A DNA stretch of 64,000 bases, taken from the NCBI GenBank assembly GCA_002841375.1, contig PGZO01000004.1:1-64000 (forward strand), given 5' to 3'. This DNA comes from Firmicutes bacterium HGW-Firmicutes-7 (lineage in GTDB: Bacteria > Bacillota > Clostridia > Lachnospirales > Vallitaleaceae). The translations under genes and the position numbers were made by a program. Shown here piece after piece: positions 46,168 through 55,229 of this stretch (within the stretch, counting starts at the first letter, position 1; every line of letters begins with the position of its first letter). The notes beneath the pieces are model-generated. The model was not told where the DNA came from, ran no database searches, and worked only from the letters and a program-made list of their open reading frames with translations.

Positions 46168-46195
46168 TTTGGAACAGTGCTTGCACTGTTCCAAA
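46168..46195 (+). other. Perfect hairpin between binding-protein and ATPase genes
   Basis: TTTGGAACAGTGC and its exact reverse complement flank a two-base centre; no U-tract follows. The placement equals that of the hairpin at 27749-27783 in the inositol transporter. Confidence 0.8.
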
Positions 46196-46216
46196 ATTCA
46201 ATAAAGGTGGAGCGTT

Positions 46217-47734
46217 ATGAGCGAATACATTCTTGAAATGAGAAATATAACAAAAGAGTTTCCTGGAGTTAAGGCATTAGACAATGTAAATTTAAAAGTA
46301 AGAAAAGGGGAGATTCATGCATTGATTGGAGAAAATGGTGCGGGTAAATCTACCTTAATGAAAATACTAAGTGGTGTTTATCCCTTTGGTACTTATAGCG
46401 GAGATATTGTTGTTAATGGACAAGAACAAACCTTTAGCAGTATCAAGGATAGTGAGCATAAAGGCATTACCATCATTTATCAGGAATTGGCTATGATTAA
46501 GCAAATGAATGTTTGTGAAAACATCTTTTTAGGTAGTGAAATATGTACAAATGGTGTTATAGATTGGGAGAAATCCTTTGTAGAAACAAAAAAGGTATTA
46601 AAGGAAGTACGTTTGGATATTAATCCGAACACAAAAATTATTCAACTTGGAATCGGTCAGCAACAATTAATTGAAGTAGCGAAGGCGATTTCAAAAAAAA
46701 CTGAGTTGCTCATTCTTGATGAGCCCACTTCGGCATTAACTGAAGCAGAAACAGATAATCTTTTAAATCTTTTAAAAGAATTTAAAGAAAAAGGAGTTAC
46801 TTGCATCTATATTTCTCATAAATTAAATGAAGTATTCAAAATTGCTGATCGTATTACAGTTCTAAGAGATGGGCAGACCGTTACGACCCGAGCAGCAGAA
46901 GAATTAGATGAAGATAAGCTCATTACTTTAATGGTTGGTAGGGAGTTAACTCAAAGATTTCCAAGGGTAGAACATAGTCCAGGAGAAGTGGTTATGGAAA
47001 TAAAGAATTGGACAGTATATGATCCGGAGATACCCGATAAAAAAATTATTGACAATGTAAGCTTTACTGTAGCTAAAGGTGAAATTCTTGGTATATCTGG
47101 TTTGATGGGTGCAGGTAGAACTGAATTGTTTATGAGCATATTTGGTTGTTATGGAAGCAATGTATCAGGCGAGATATGGCTAAATGGCGTAGAGATTAAG
47201 AAGAGAAATCCAAGTGATATTATAAAAGAAGGAATTAGTTATTTATCAGAAGATAGAAAAGGCAATGGGCTTATTTTAATGCAGAGTATTAAACAAAACA
47301 TATCCATTGCGAGTTTAAATAGTTTATCAAAAATGACAGTCATCAACGAGAATAAGGAAGTTAAGGCTGTTGAGAAGTACATATCGAACCTTCATATAAA
47401 AACCCCTTCCATTGAGCAAAAAGTGGAAAATTTAAGTGGAGGCAATCAACAAAAGGTTGTTTTAGGGAAGTGGTTAATGACTGAACCAAAGGTTTTAATA
47501 TTAGATGAACCTACTAGAGGAATAGATGTTGGAGCTAAATATGAAATTTATAGTATTATGAACAGATTAATTGATGAAGGTGTTTGTGTAATCATGATTT
47601 CATCTGAATTACCGGAAGTGTTAGGAATGAGCGACAGGATACTCGTAATGAACGAAGGCAAAATCACTGGGAATATTCCTTGGACAGAAGCTAGTCAAGA
47701 AAAAGTAATTTATTATGCAACAGGAGGTAAGTAA
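46217..47734 (+). CDS. Monosaccharide ABC transporter ATP-binding protein (GguA/XylG type)
   Basis: A 505-residue double ABC ATPase. The first domain has GENGAGKST (near 36), the YPFGTYSGDI insertion characteristic of the GguA/XylG subgroup, and LLILDEPTSALTE (near 165). The second has GLMGAGRTE (near 295), [13 protein letters not shown] (near 407) and [13 protein letters not shown]. It energises sugar uptake with the flanking binding protein and permease. AAGGTGG precedes the ATG. Confidence 0.94.
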   Translation: MSEYILEMRNITKEFPGVKALDNVNLKVRKGEIHALIGENGAGKSTLMKILSGVYPFGTYSGDIVVNGQEQTFSSIKDSEHKGITIIYQELAMIKQMNVCENIFLGSEICTNGVIDWEKSFVETKKVLKEVRLDINPNTKIIQLGIGQQQLIEVAKAISKKTELLILDEPTSALTEAETDNLLNLLKEFKEKGVTCIYISHKLNEVFKIADRITVLRDGQTVTTRAAEELDEDKLITLMVGRELTQRFPRVEHSPGEVVMEIKNWTVYDPEIPDKKIIDNVSFTVAKGEILGISGLMGAGRTELFMSIFGCYGSNVSGEIWLNGVEIKKRNPSDIIKEGISYLSEDRKGNGLILMQSIKQNISIASLNSLSKMTVINENKEVKAVEKYISNLHIKTPSIEQKVENLSGGNQQKVVLGKWLMTEPKVLILDEPTRGIDVGAKYEIYSIMNRLIDEGVCVIMISSELPEVLGMSDRILVMNEGKITGNIPWTEASQEKVIYYATGGK

Positions 47735-47736
47735 CA

Positions 47737-48960
47737 ATGAATAAACGCGGTGAAACGATAAATAGCGGAGAAGCTATTCGAAATAAAGGTTCTTTTAGTC
47801 AATTAATTTCTAATTCTATAAAGCAAAATATTAGACAATATACAATGATCATTGCCTTGTTATCGATATGGATTATATTTGCGCTTCTCACTAAAGGTAT
47901 ATTTCTTACCTCAAGAAACTTATCCAATTTATTTTTACAAATGGTAACGATTGGTTTTCTAGCATGTGGAATGGTTTTGGTTATTGTTGCTACGCATATA
48001 GATCTATCTGTAGGTTCTGTTGCTGGAACATTAGGTGCGGTTTCTGCGGTATTAATGACTAAAGCAGGATTGAATCCACTACTCACAATAGTACTTACAC
48101 TTGGGTGTGGAATTTTGGTTGGTTGCTGGCATGGATTTTGGATTTCTTATAGGGGTGTACCTGCCTTCATCGTTACTTTAGCAAGTATGACTGCCTTTAA
48201 AGGTATTACACTTGCCATTACAAAAGGTGCAACAATTGGTGAATTTCCATTAGCATTTAAAGCACTTGGACAAGGCTATGTACCAAAGCTTTTTTTCAAA
48301 AATGCAAATTTCAATGATACAAGCATAATTATTGGTGTTATATTTATCATACTATTTATCATTATTGATTTAAAGAAACGTAATGCTAGAATCAAACATG
48401 AACTCGAAGTATTATCAGTACCACTTCAAACTTTAAGAATAGTGCTTATATCTGTTGTTATTGCTATTCCTTGTATGGTAATGATTAGTTATAGAGGCAT
48501 ACCTTACGCTGTACTACTGCTTATTGGTGTCGTAGTAATTTTTACCTTTATGACAAATAAAACAAAATTTGGAAGATATGTATATGCAATTGGTGGTAAT
48601 AAGCAAGCGGCAAGACTTTCAGGTGTAAATATAAAGCGAATAAATTTCTTTATTTTTGTATTAATGGGTCTATTAACTGCACTAGCATCCATTGTATTTA
48701 CAGGCAGATTAAACGCAGCAACGACATCAGCTGGAAATCTTTTTGAACTAGATGCTATCGCCGCTTGCTATATTGGTGGTACTAGTTCTACGGGAGGTGT
48801 TGGTACGATATTTGGCGCAATTATTGGTGCATTAGTTATGGCGAGTTTAGATAACGGAATGAGCTTAATGAACGTTGAAATTATGTATCAGTACATTATT
48901 AAAGGTGCTATCCTCCTGTTTGCAGTATGGATTGATTTTGTGACGAATAAAAAGGCTTAG
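47737..48960 (+). CDS. Monosaccharide ABC transporter permease (GguB/XylH type)
   Basis: A 407-residue membrane protein of the XylH/GguB branch, longer than RbsC-type permeases by extra segments in the middle. Conserved stretches are VATHIDLSVGSVAGTLGAVSA (near 87-107) and the cytoplasmic coupling loop [18 protein letters not shown] (near 281). About ten hydrophobic segments can be counted. It starts two bases after the ATPase stop, with AGGAGG inside that gene, indicating translational coupling. Confidence 0.94.
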   Translation: MNKRGETINSGEAIRNKGSFSQLISNSIKQNIRQYTMIIALLSIWIIFALLTKGIFLTSRNLSNLFLQMVTIGFLACGMVLVIVATHIDLSVGSVAGTLGAVSAVLMTKAGLNPLLTIVLTLGCGILVGCWHGFWISYRGVPAFIVTLASMTAFKGITLAITKGATIGEFPLAFKALGQGYVPKLFFKNANFNDTSIIIGVIFIILFIIIDLKKRNARIKHELEVLSVPLQTLRIVLISVVIAIPCMVMISYRGIPYAVLLLIGVVVIFTFMTNKTKFGRYVYAIGGNKQAARLSGVNIKRINFFIFVLMGLLTALASIVFTGRLNAATTSAGNLFELDAIAACYIGGTSSTGGVGTIFGAIIGALVMASLDNGMSLMNVEIMYQYIIKGAILLFAVWIDFVTNKKA

Positions 48961-49081
48961 AGATGGTTAATTTTATAGGCAGGAAAAATTGATTCGTATA
49001 TTGCATAGACGGCATTAATTAGGTAAAGATATAGAAGATGAAAATATTTTTATTCTAGCTTATTAATTGGAGGTCTTGCAT

Positions 49082-49234
49082 ATGGGTTTATTAAAATGGA
49101 TAGGTGGTATCGTAGTGTGTTTTTGGCTACTTGGATTGATGTTTAGGATTGGAGGAGGCCTTATACATTTACTTCTTCTAGTAGCTGCCATTGTGTTTAT
49201 TATAGACTTTGTTAAAAGAAAAGTTAGAGATTAA
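49082..49234 (+). CDS. Small lmo0937-family membrane protein
   Basis: A 50-residue protein starting MGLLKWIGGIVVCFWLLGL. Two short hydrophobic segments flank a RIGGGLIHLLLL turn, and the end is basic (FVKRKVRD). The IGGGLIHLLL core is the hallmark of the lmo0937/DUF5670 family of unknown function, common in Firmicutes. GGAGG lies eight bases before the ATG, and a perfect hairpin follows the gene, so it is a complete small transcription unit. The family is often linked to envelope stress, but nothing here proves that. Confidence 0.8.
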   Translation: MGLLKWIGGIVVCFWLLGLMFRIGGGLIHLLLLVAAIVFIIDFVKRKVRD

Positions 49235-49291
49235 ATTATTAATTAGAATAATTTGCTTTTGATACTACAACCATATTATTGATCGCATCAA

Positions 49292-49328
49292 AGAAGGAGA
49301 AAGGGCTTTTATAGACCTTTCTCCTTCT
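49292..49328 (+). terminator. Perfect 13-bp hairpin after the small membrane protein
   Basis: AGAAGGAGAAAGG and CCTTTCTCCTTCT with an 11-nt loop. No U-run follows, so termination is probable rather than certain. Confidence 0.65.
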
Positions 49329-49456
49329 ACTTATGCATTTAGAAGATTTTTAATGATTTTCTAATCTTTTTCTAAACATGAAGTAATGATTAGCGTATAT
49401 ACTAAGTAAAACAATGGAATTTTATGGAATTAGAAACATTAATTTTGGAGGTAATT

Positions 49457-50638
49457 ATGGAAAAAACGGGTTCAAATTTAAAGAGTGTACTTATTTTGGT
49501 GATTTTACTTGGTCTAGTATCAATTACAATACTTATAAGTGGTTGTCAAAAAAGCACGATTGTCGCTGCAACAGAAGAAATACTCACTCCTGTAAAAACA
49601 GAGAAAGTTACGATAGGTACTATAGAAAAAAACATGACCTATGCAGGATACTTAAAACCTGTAAAAGAAGTTGATATAAGTACTAAATCAATGGGCATCG
49701 TTGAGCGAATATTTTTTGATGTGGGGGATGAGGTAAAAGCTGGAGAAATATTATTCAGTATGGATAAAAAAACAGCAAACAATAGCCTTATGGTACTTGA
49801 AAATCAGATGGATACACAAGCAAATCAGATTACGTCATCCTTGAAGATGGCAGAGATGCAATTTAATGATGCAAAAAAGAGACTTGAGGACATGTCCGTA
49901 TTATTGAGTGAAGGCGTGATTTCCAGCCAACAATTTGAAGATATAAAGATTGGATATGATCAAGCAAAACTTACTTATGAAACAGCGCAGCAATCTTATG
50001 ATTTGTTTTATAATAATCCTTCGAAGACTTCCATCGAAGCCCAAGTGAGTACTGCAAAGGAAAATCTACAAGATCATGAAGTAAGAAGTCCATTAAGTGG
50101 TGTAATTGCTCAAAGAAATATAGAAGAAGGAGAGTTAGCTGGATCGCTCCCTGCTTTCAAGGTAGTTCAACTGGAAAAAGTGATTTTAGAAGTTAATGTT
50201 TCTGAAAGTGTTATATCTAAAATTGTATTAAATCAACAAGTTGAAGTTGAGATAAAGAGACTAGGAGATGAGGTTGTTGTAGGTAAGGTGGTTGAAATTT
50301 CTCCATCAGTAGATAAACGCACTTTTACCTATCCAGTAAAAATAGAAATTGATAATAAAAAAGGATTGCTTAAAGATGGCATGTATGCAGAGGTTTCCAT
50401 TGAATTAGAAAAAAGTGATGAAGCCATATTGATCAATAGAAATGCGATTCTCTTAGATAATATTCAGAAGTATATTTATGTGGTTGAAGACGATAAATCA
50501 AAAAGAGTGAATATTGAAATAGGCGTTGATAATGGTACGAAAATCGAAGTAATAAAGGGACTATATGAAGGGCAGGAGGTTATTATTAAGGGACAGGATT
50601 ATTTGACAGATGGAGAAAAGGTTCAGATTATTCAATAA
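49457..50638 (+). CDS. RND efflux periplasmic-adaptor-type lipoprotein (membrane fusion protein)
   Basis: A 393-residue HlyD/AcrA-family adaptor. A signal segment at residues 13-32 ends in the lipobox ISGC (about C33). The lipoyl-like domain (MGIVERIFFDVGDEVKAGEILFSMD, near 80-104) and a coiled-coil hairpin (about 110-200) follow. The second lipoyl half is HEVRSPLSGVIAQRNIEEGEL, and a beta-barrel and membrane-proximal domain end the protein. It is 27 bp upstream of the RND pump and almost surely its partner. ATG 49457 follows GGAGG. No outer-membrane channel gene is nearby. Confidence 0.88.
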   Translation: MEKTGSNLKSVLILVILLGLVSITILISGCQKSTIVAATEEILTPVKTEKVTIGTIEKNMTYAGYLKPVKEVDISTKSMGIVERIFFDVGDEVKAGEILFSMDKKTANNSLMVLENQMDTQANQITSSLKMAEMQFNDAKKRLEDMSVLLSEGVISSQQFEDIKIGYDQAKLTYETAQQSYDLFYNNPSKTSIEAQVSTAKENLQDHEVRSPLSGVIAQRNIEEGELAGSLPAFKVVQLEKVILEVNVSESVISKIVLNQQVEVEIKRLGDEVVVGKVVEISPSVDKRTFTYPVKIEIDNKKGLLKDGMYAEVSIELEKSDEAILINRNAILLDNIQKYIYVVEDDKSKRVNIEIGVDNGTKIEVIKGLYEGQEVIIKGQDYLTDGEKVQIIQ

Positions 50639-50665
50639 AACTGATGAGTATTTGGAGGCAACACA

Positions 50666-53600
50666 ATGAATGTGAAGGATAATGAAAAGAGTATCCATAG
50701 TCATGAAGTTAATCGTGAAGAGATACCAGAATTGTATTTAAAAAAGAATTTTTTAGGAAAATGGTCTGCATTTTTCATAGAAAGATATAGAGTAACGCTT
50801 CTTTTAGTTGCAATTATACTTATATGGGGCGTATATCAGTATGCTACTATAAAAAGAGAAGCACAACCAGAGGTCATTTTACCTATGGCATTTGTTAGTA
50901 CTATTTATGTTGGGGCATCACCAGAGGAAGTTGAAACGCTAATAACAGATAAAATTGAGCGTAAATTAGAAGATTTAGATGATATCAATAATTTGACATC
51001 GGTATCTGGATTTGGTTATTCTTCAGTAGCCGTTGAATTTGATCCAGGAGCGGATATTGATGAAAAGATTAGGGATATCAGAGAGAAGTTATCGAATATT
51101 AGTAGTGAACTACCTAAAGATGCGGAGCTACCGGTGGCTTCAGACTATGAAATTGGTAAGTCACCAGTTGTAATCTATACTGTTAGTGGCGATGAGGATC
51201 TAATGACCTTGCAAAACATTGCTGATAATGTAAAAAAAGAACTTGAAACGATCGATGTTGTTAGTGAAGTTCTACTTATTGGCGATATTGAAAGAGAAAT
51301 TAACATTACTGTCGACCCCCAAACGCTTCAAGTTTATGGGATTACCATGGAAGAAATACAAAATGCAGTTGCAGGTTCGAATATCAACATGCCAGGTGGA
51401 GAGACAGAACTAAACAATAAGTTATATTCAATTCGAACAGTAGGTAGATTTGATCAAATTGAAGAGCTTCAAAACGTTATTGTTAAATCAGAGGATTCCG
51501 GGCAAGTTCTATTAAGAGATATTTCAATTATTGAAGACGCATACAAAGATCAAGAAATTTTTGTATCAAAATCATACTATACGAGTGATGGCATAAAGGA
51601 AATGAACCATGGAATAGGCATTGCTGTGAAAAAACGTGATTCAGCAGATGATATTACTGTTAGAAATAAAGTTCGAGAAGTCATGGAAGCGAAAAATACG
51701 GAGCTGATACCTGAGAATGTACACTTTGATTTAGTAGGTGATAAAGCAGAATATATTGAAGATATAGTCAATGAAGTAACAGACAATGCAAAATCAGGAT
51801 TCTTTCTTGTTATAGTAGTACTCTTTTTGTTCATTGGATTTGGTGAATCGCTCGTTGTATCCTTTGTTATACCATTGTCTCTTTTTACAGCCTTTGGATT
51901 GATGAAAGTAACCGGCATGACAATTAATAACGTAACGATGTTTTCAATGATCTTGGCTGTCGGAATGTTAGTTGATAATGCGATTGTAATAATGGAAAAT
52001 GTAGATAGGTTAAGATTTAAAGGATTGTCGGCAAAAGAAGCAGCAGAAGTAGGTACAAATCAAATTGCTCCTGCAATTCTTGCTTCAACATTAACGACAT
52101 TAGCTGCATTTTATCCAATTGCGCTGACTTCAGGAATAATGGGGGATTTCATAAAGCATATTCCCTTCACAGTTATTTTTGCATTAAGTGCTTCATTTTT
52201 CATGGCAATTACCATTACACCTTGCATATGTTCATTGGCATTAAAGAAACATCGGAGTCAAGATAGTGAGAAAAAACATCCAGCTAGGAGAAGAATAACT
52301 ATTACCTTGTCCGTTCTATTAGTTTTTATACTATCTGCGGCAGCATTCATGGATAATGGTAAGGAAGGTCTGGCTAAGATTGGGCCTTTAGCTATAATTG
52401 TGGCTATTCTTTTTGCTACAGGAATGTTCTTAAGGCAGATTAAATCGAACAACTCTCATGAACCAGGAAGGATTATTAAAAAATACTTATCTCTAATGCA
52501 ATGGATACTTAATAAAACTCGCAGAAAACTTTTGGTTCTTGGAACAGTTTCCATAGTATTTGTTTTATGTGTTGGAATGATACCTGCCGGGCTTTTGAAG
52601 GTAGAAATGTTTCCTGCTACAGATTCTCCGTGGCTATTTCTATATGTTAGAACGCCAGAAGGTACAACGGTAGAAGAAACAGATAAAAGTGTAAAAGAAG
52701 TTGAAAAGAAACTATTTTCTGTGCCTGAAGTAAAAAGCTTTGTTACATATGTTGGTAATAATGGGGCAAATGTTTGGGAGGATTATAGAGATGAAGATAG
52801 AGGTATTCCTAACCGTGCAATGGTGTTAGTTGATTTACTTGATGAAGAGGATAGAGAACGTTCTAGTATGGAAGTTGCAGCAGATATACAATTTTTATTG
52901 AGAGCTATACCAGGTATTGATTTTGATGTTGTTGAAATGGAAGGTGGACCACCAACTGGTGATCCAGTGTATATTAGAATTAAAGGAAATAATTTGGAAA
53001 GCATTAGAAAAGTTGAAACAGATTTTTCTAATATACTTAAGAATATAAATGGAATTGGAGATGTTGAAATAAGCACAAAAAGAGGCAAAAATATTTTAGA
53101 AGTTAAAATAGATAAAGAAATGGCAAGAAGGTTTGGGTTAGATGATATTACAATCGCCATGGGTATTCGCAATTCAATTCATGGTATTACAGCAACAACC
53201 TTTAGACAAGACCAAGAAGAAATAGATATTGTCATTAAACTGGCGGGACATAAAATCAACACCGTATACGACCTAGAAAAATTAAATTTTTATAATCATA
53301 GTGGGGATGTTATTTCTTTCTCTCAAGTTGCAAGTATTGTTGAAACAGAAAGCATAACAGCAATATCTCATGAAGATGGAAAAAGAGTCGTTGCGGTTTC
53401 GGCTAATATATTACCTAACATTAACCCAGAGATTGTGACAGCTACGGATGCTGTTAATGTATTCAAAACAGCTATTAAAGATTATAATCTCCCAGACAAT
53501 GTTACCATTGAGTTTGGCGGTGAGATGGAAATGATGGGAGATTCCTTTGGAGATATGATGATTAATATGATCATTGCTGTCCTGTTGGTATTTATTATCT

Positions 53601-54079
53601 TATCAATCAAATTTAACTCGTTGTCACAACCGTTTATCATATTGTTAACTTTACCATTGGCCTTGATTGGCGTATTGCCAGGGTTGTTTATTACGGGGAA
53701 TACATTTGGGTTCTTTGCGTTTGTTGGAGTGGTGGCGCTTGTCGGAATTGCCGTTAATGATGCAATTGTACTCGTAGATTACATTAACTATTTAAGAAGT
53801 AGTGGTTATGATTTGAATGAGGCAATAGTTGAAACAGGAAAAACACGATTTGTTCCGGTATTTGCCACAACCATAACAACTGTAGGAGGAATTTTGCCAA
53901 TTACTTTGCAAGATCCATTTCTTGCACCAATGGGGATTGCACTAATTTTTGGGTTAACCATGGCAACTGTGCTGACATTAGTGATTGTACCGACCATTTA
54001 CTCTATATTGGAAGGAAAGAAGATTAAAAGTAATGTTAGAAGGCAAGCAAAGCTTGAAAGTATTATGGTTGCTAATTAA
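50666..54079 (+). CDS. RND-family efflux transporter
   Basis: An 1137-residue resistance-nodulation-division pump. One membrane helix near residue 45 precedes a large extracytoplasmic loop, then a helix block with VGMLVDNAIVIMENV (near 431). A charged linker (near 525-545) follows, then a second loop and a second helix block with GIAVNDAIVLVDYINYL (near 1028). The Asp residues in these TM4 and TM10 stretches carry the proton relay. It is longer than AcrB by inserted hydrophobic sequence around 545-590, which suggests extra helices in the middle. Substrates are unknown. Its partner adaptor is directly upstream. Confidence 0.92.
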   Translation: MNVKDNEKSIHSHEVNREEIPELYLKKNFLGKWSAFFIERYRVTLLLVAIILIWGVYQYATIKREAQPEVILPMAFVSTIYVGASPEEVETLITDKIERKLEDLDDINNLTSVSGFGYSSVAVEFDPGADIDEKIRDIREKLSNISSELPKDAELPVASDYEIGKSPVVIYTVSGDEDLMTLQNIADNVKKELETIDVVSEVLLIGDIEREINITVDPQTLQVYGITMEEIQNAVAGSNINMPGGETELNNKLYSIRTVGRFDQIEELQNVIVKSEDSGQVLLRDISIIEDAYKDQEIFVSKSYYTSDGIKEMNHGIGIAVKKRDSADDITVRNKVREVMEAKNTELIPENVHFDLVGDKAEYIEDIVNEVTDNAKSGFFLVIVVLFLFIGFGESLVVSFVIPLSLFTAFGLMKVTGMTINNVTMFSMILAVGMLVDNAIVIMENVDRLRFKGLSAKEAAEVGTNQIAPAILASTLTTLAAFYPIALTSGIMGDFIKHIPFTVIFALSASFFMAITITPCICSLALKKHRSQDSEKKHPARRRITITLSVLLVFILSAAAFMDNGKEGLAKIGPLAIIVAILFATGMFLRQIKSNNSHEPGRIIKKYLSLMQWILNKTRRKLLVLGTVSIVFVLCVGMIPAGLLKVEMFPATDSPWLFLYVRTPEGTTVEETDKSVKEVEKKLFSVPEVKSFVTYVGNNGANVWEDYRDEDRGIPNRAMVLVDLLDEEDRERSSMEVAADIQFLLRAIPGIDFDVVEMEGGPPTGDPVYIRIKGNNLESIRKVETDFSNILKNINGIGDVEISTKRGKNILEVKIDKEMARRFGLDDITIAMGIRNSIHGITATTFRQDQEEIDIVIKLAGHKINTVYDLEKLNFYNHSGDVISFSQVASIVETESITAISHEDGKRVVAVSANILPNINPEIVTATDAVNVFKTAIKDYNLPDNVTIEFGGEMEMMGDSFGDMMINMIIAVLLVFIILSIKFNSLSQPFIILLTLPLALIGVLPGLFITGNTFGFFAFVGVVALVGIAVNDAIVLVDYINYLRSSGYDLNEAIVETGKTRFVPVFATTITTVGGILPITLQDPFLAPMGIALIFGLTMATVLTLVIVPTIYSILEGKKIKSNVRRQAKLESIMVAN

Positions 54080-54155
54080 AAAAAGATAATAACTGACTAT
54101 GAACCGACCGACTCCTGGCAAATAGACAGGTAAAAAAATTTAAATATATAAGATG

Positions 54156-54186
54156 ATGCGACCGCATAGTTGGTCGCATTTCTTAT
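54156..54186 (+). terminator. Terminator after the RND gene
   Basis: ATGCGACC / GGTCGCAT stem with an 8-nt loop, followed by TTCTTATT. Confidence 0.75.
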
Positions 54187-54251
54187 TCGGTTTGTTTTTT
54201 GCTTCTTTGCTAGATTTATTTTTGACGAGTATTATTTGGCTCTCTGGTTTT

Positions 54252-55001
54252 TTATGAGAAAAAAATATCCACTGCATTTACTTTTAACTCTTTAAAATGA
54301 TAGGAATGTATTTGATCGACTTCTTTATAGGAAGCGAATTCGTCCATTTTCAGTTCATTAAAGCCATAAACTAGTATTGTTTTTTTCTTGGGGTCAACAA
54401 TCCAAAATTCTTTTACCCCAGATAGCATATAAGTATTCAGCTTTTCAACCATATCTTTAGATCTAGTACTTTTGGATAAAATTTCAACAACCAGTGAAGG
54501 TGTACCCATATAGCGACCGCTTTCATTAACGGAGTCCTCTATATCACATGCAATTAGTAAATCAGGTTGCATAACGTCAGGATCTTTAAAGTTGGGCTTG
54601 TAGAAATGTACATCAAACGGTGCGTAAAAAACTTTGCATTTTTTATCCTTCAAAAAATTCTTGAAAATAATATGGAGGTTACCTGAAATCTCTTGATGAT
54701 ACGTATTTGGAGATGCTAATAGATAAATTTCACCGTTAATAAATTCCATACGCAGTTCGCTTTTCTCATAGATTTCCATAAACTCTTCATAAGAAACTTT
54801 TTTTCCTCCATATTGATAATCCAAGGCTTCTTCCTTTACAAATAAATAACGATCGATATCTGTAATATATGGAGAGAGTCTTGCAGCTTTTTTTCCGTTC
54901 TTCATGATTACTACTTCATGGTTGTCAATTACATAGTCTAAGTATTTTCCTAAATTTGTTTTGAATTCTGTAGCACTAATTATTTTTTTGAATTCATCCA
55001 T
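54252..55001 (-). CDS. Phd/YefM antitoxin-like domain fused to a Uma2 (DUF820) endonuclease-fold domain
   Basis: A 249-residue fusion. Residues 1-55 resemble Phd/YefM antitoxins (ISATEFKTNLGKYLDYVIDNHEVVIMKNGKKAARLSPY). Residues 70-249 are a Uma2-family domain of the PD-(D/E)XK fold, with ELRMEFINGEIYLLASP, VMQPDLLIACDIED, TPSLVVEILSKSTRSKD and KEFWIVDPKKKTILVY. The Asp, Glu and Lys of these blocks form the presumed nuclease site. Uma2 proteins are abundant but their biological role is unclear. I chose the ATG at 55001 behind GAGGTGA; upstream codons cross the promoter. No separate toxin is beside it. Confidence 0.82.
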   Translation of the reverse strand: MDEFKKIISATEFKTNLGKYLDYVIDNHEVVIMKNGKKAARLSPYITDIDRYLFVKEEALDYQYGGKKVSYEEFMEIYEKSELRMEFINGEIYLLASPNTYHQEISGNLHIIFKNFLKDKKCKVFYAPFDVHFYKPNFKDPDVMQPDLLIACDIEDSVNESGRYMGTPSLVVEILSKSTRSKDMVEKLNTYMLSGVKEFWIVDPKKKTILVYGFNELKMDEFASYKEVDQIHSYHFKELKVNAVDIFFS

Positions 55002-55023
55002 AACAACATCACCTCGCACGATT

Positions 55024-55067
55024 ATTATAACATATCGAACGATAAAATGCAATAAAAATATAATCGT
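55024..55067 (-). promoter_or_regulatory. Promoter of the Phd-Uma2 gene with palindrome in the spacer
   Basis: On the minus strand TTGCAT (55047-55052) and TATAAT (55024-55029) are 17 bp apart. TATCG-tt-CGATA (55033-55044) lies between them. A wider inverted repeat ACGATTAT (55018-55025) / ATAATCGT (55060-55067) brackets the promoter. Autorepression by the Phd-like domain is plausible. Confidence 0.6.
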
Positions 55068-55229
55068 ACGAAATATCACAAGTGCTATGAAGTAATATAT
55101 AATTCTTTGTCACTATAATCAAGTTCGATTCATTCTAAATACACCATTTGCTTGACATAATAATATAATTAACATATTATGAAATAGCTGAAGAACGATG
55201 ATTTGAGGTGCTAGAATAAGGAGAATAAA

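Noticed and set aside
54080-54251. A separate toxin gene paired with the Phd-like domain
   Set aside because: No frame with a ribosome site occurs on either side; the domain is fused directly to the Uma2 part.
55080-55229. M-box (Mg) riboswitch before mgtE
   Set aside because: Only 150 bp are available and no conserved M-box segment is visible.
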